This document shows, one piece after another, positions 63,073 through 64,000 of a DNA stretch of 64,000 nt (positions within the stretch are counted from its first letter, which is position 1; each line of letters starts with the position of its first letter). Origin of the DNA: Dorea formicigenerans (GTDB lineage Bacteria; Bacillota; Clostridia; Lachnospirales; Lachnospiraceae); NCBI RefSeq assembly GCF_025150245.1, contig NZ_CP102279.1:1547423-1611422 (forward strand), read 5' to 3'. Under the pieces are notes generated by a model. It was not told the DNA's origin, searched no databases, and was given only the letters and a program-made list of their open reading frames with translations. The translations under genes were made by a program, and so were the position numbers.

Positions 63073-64000
63073 TTACACATCAAAATAATCGACCTGTTCT
63101 ATGACCTGCCCATTCTGAATGTATTCTCTTGGAATTCTCTTTCCGAGATCACAGACAAATTCATAGTTAAATCTTCCAGACAAATCACTTAAAGTCTCCA
63201 CCGGGAGAAATTCATCACCATCTTTACCGACCAGTGTTACTTTATCACCAAATTTTACATCTGGAATATCTGTCACATCGACCATAAACTGGTCCATACA
63301 AACTCTTCCGCGGATTGGTGCTTTTTTGCCATGGATCAGTACATAACCTTTGTTAGAAAGACTTCTGGGATATCCATCTCCGTAGCCGACCGGAATGGTC
63401 GCAAGAGAAGTCTCTTTTTCTGTCACATAGGTTCCGCCATAGCTGACCGGAGTTCCTTCCGGAACTGTCTTTACATAAGAGACATGACTGATCAGTTCCA
63501 TGGCCGGTCTTAACGGAACATTCTTTTTTTCTACCTCCTCGGAAGGATACAATCCATAAATGGATATTCCGGCACGTACCAGATCCATGTTCGCTTTCTT
63601 AATATCAATGATACCGGCACTATTTGAGCAGTGGTAAATCGGAAATGTGACACCTCGCTTTTTAAGTTCATCACGCATATAGTTGTATTTTCCAATCTGA
63701 ACATCTGTATATGCCTTGTCTGTTTCATCTGCTTTTGCAAAATGTGTGAACATTCCTTCTAATTTAAGTCCCGGCATTTTTGAAATTTCTTCAATTGCAT
63801 CTACACTGTCTTCATGAATCTGGAAACCAAGTCTTGACATTCCGGTATCCAGCTTAATATGAATATATGCATCTTTTCCCATTTTGACCGCAAGATTCGA
63901 AACTCCTTTCGCCATTTCTACTGTGTAAGTGGTCATCCGGACTTCATTTTCAATCATTGCTTCCCACTGATCCGGGAAAATGCATCCAAGCACAAGAATT
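63073..64000 (-). CDS. alr: Alanine racemase (partial, 5' end outside window)
   Basis: C-terminal part of a PLP-dependent racemase that makes D-alanine for peptidoglycan. Visible are GLKLEGMFTHFAKADETD, IYHCSNSAGIIDIKK, VRAGISIYGLYPSE and the catalytic Tyr in PVSYGGTYVTEK. CMDQFMVDVTDIPDVKFGD and RIPREYIQNGQ end the second domain. The N-terminal PLP lysine lies beyond the right edge. It is followed by mazF in the same direction after about 130 bases. Confidence 0.96.
   Translation of the reverse strand, partial: ILVLGCIFPDQWEAMIENEVRMTTYTVEMAKGVSNLAVKMGKDAYIHIKLDTGMSRLGFQIHEDSVDAIEEISKMPGLKLEGMFTHFAKADETDKAYTDVQIGKYNYMRDELKKRGVTFPIYHCSNSAGIIDIKKANMDLVRAGISIYGLYPSEEVEKKNVPLRPAMELISHVSYVKTVPEGTPVSYGGTYVTEKETSLATIPVGYGDGYPRSLSNKGYVLIHGKKAPIRGRVCMDQFMVDVTDIPDVKFGDKVTLVGKDGDEFLPVETLSDLSGRFNYEFVCDLGKRIPREYIQNGQVIEQVDYFDV

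Noticed and set aside
1-64000. CRISPR arrays, tRNA or rRNA genes
   Set aside because: No regularly spaced repeats and no recognisable tRNA or rRNA sequence were seen by eye; a covariance-model scan was not possible.

Overview
The window looks like a piece of chromosome from an anaerobic, spore-forming Firmicute of the Lachnospiraceae type (gut Clostridia; genus not resolvable from this alone). Signs are moderately low GC, sporulation genes (yqfC, yqfD, a SpoVB-like flippase), strict-anaerobe metabolism (pyruvate formate-lyase, an NfnAB-like transhydrogenase, an iron alcohol dehydrogenase), and small clostridial families (DUF4321, DUF4250, DUF896). Nearly all genes lie on the minus strand, so minus is probably the leading strand. 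Only four are on plus (a ThrE-type exporter, a LysR regulator, a solitary HicB-like protein, rlmH). I see no prophage, insertion sequence, CRISPR array, tRNA or rRNA.

Layout. 1-7.1 kb: cell shape and division operon, DUF4321-radC-mreB-like-mreC-mreD-mrdA-minD (minD runs off the left edge). 7.1-8.8 kb: an FAD protein. 8.9-20.6 kb: a maltodextrin-type system made of an AraC-type response regulator, a YesM-type kinase, two solute-binding lipoproteins, two ABC permeases, malQ and glgP, ending in a strong terminator. 20.6-29.5 kb: a flavoprotein, a methionine gamma-lyase-like enzyme, miaA, mutL, mutS and a small membrane protein. 29.6-37.3 kb: miaB, DUF4250, a folate enzyme, DUF896, a BofC-like protein, a flippase, ybeY, phoH, yqfD and yqfC. 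37.4-44.3 kb: pflBA, feoA and nadABC. 44.5-51.2 kb: a mixed region with both strands in use, including an unrecognised 252-residue protein. 51.4-59.7 kb: nfnAB, an alcohol dehydrogenase, a zinc-ribbon/TPR envelope protein, ftsK and a ClpP-like protease. 59.7-64 kb: metY, yebC, a CBS/CorC protein, mazF and alr (cut by the right edge).

The gene content is mostly ordinary core genome; the less expected material is regulatory. Rex-like sites of decreasing quality lie at pflB, adh and nfnAB, which would tie the fermentative redox genes together. The adh promoter is flanked by a 19-bp inverted repeat. The nadABC promoter has a perfect palindrome filling its spacer, and the DUF4321/mre promoter has a related palindrome in the same place. 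At two junctions (metY/tepA-like and miaB/membrane protein) the 3' arm of a terminator hairpin carries the next gene's ribosome-binding site. The best protein-level oddities are an actin-like MreB with altered nucleotide motifs, a PBP2 of about 980 residues, a 36-bp repeat tract inside mutL, and a MazF without an adjacent antitoxin. I found no convincing wholly new multi-gene system.
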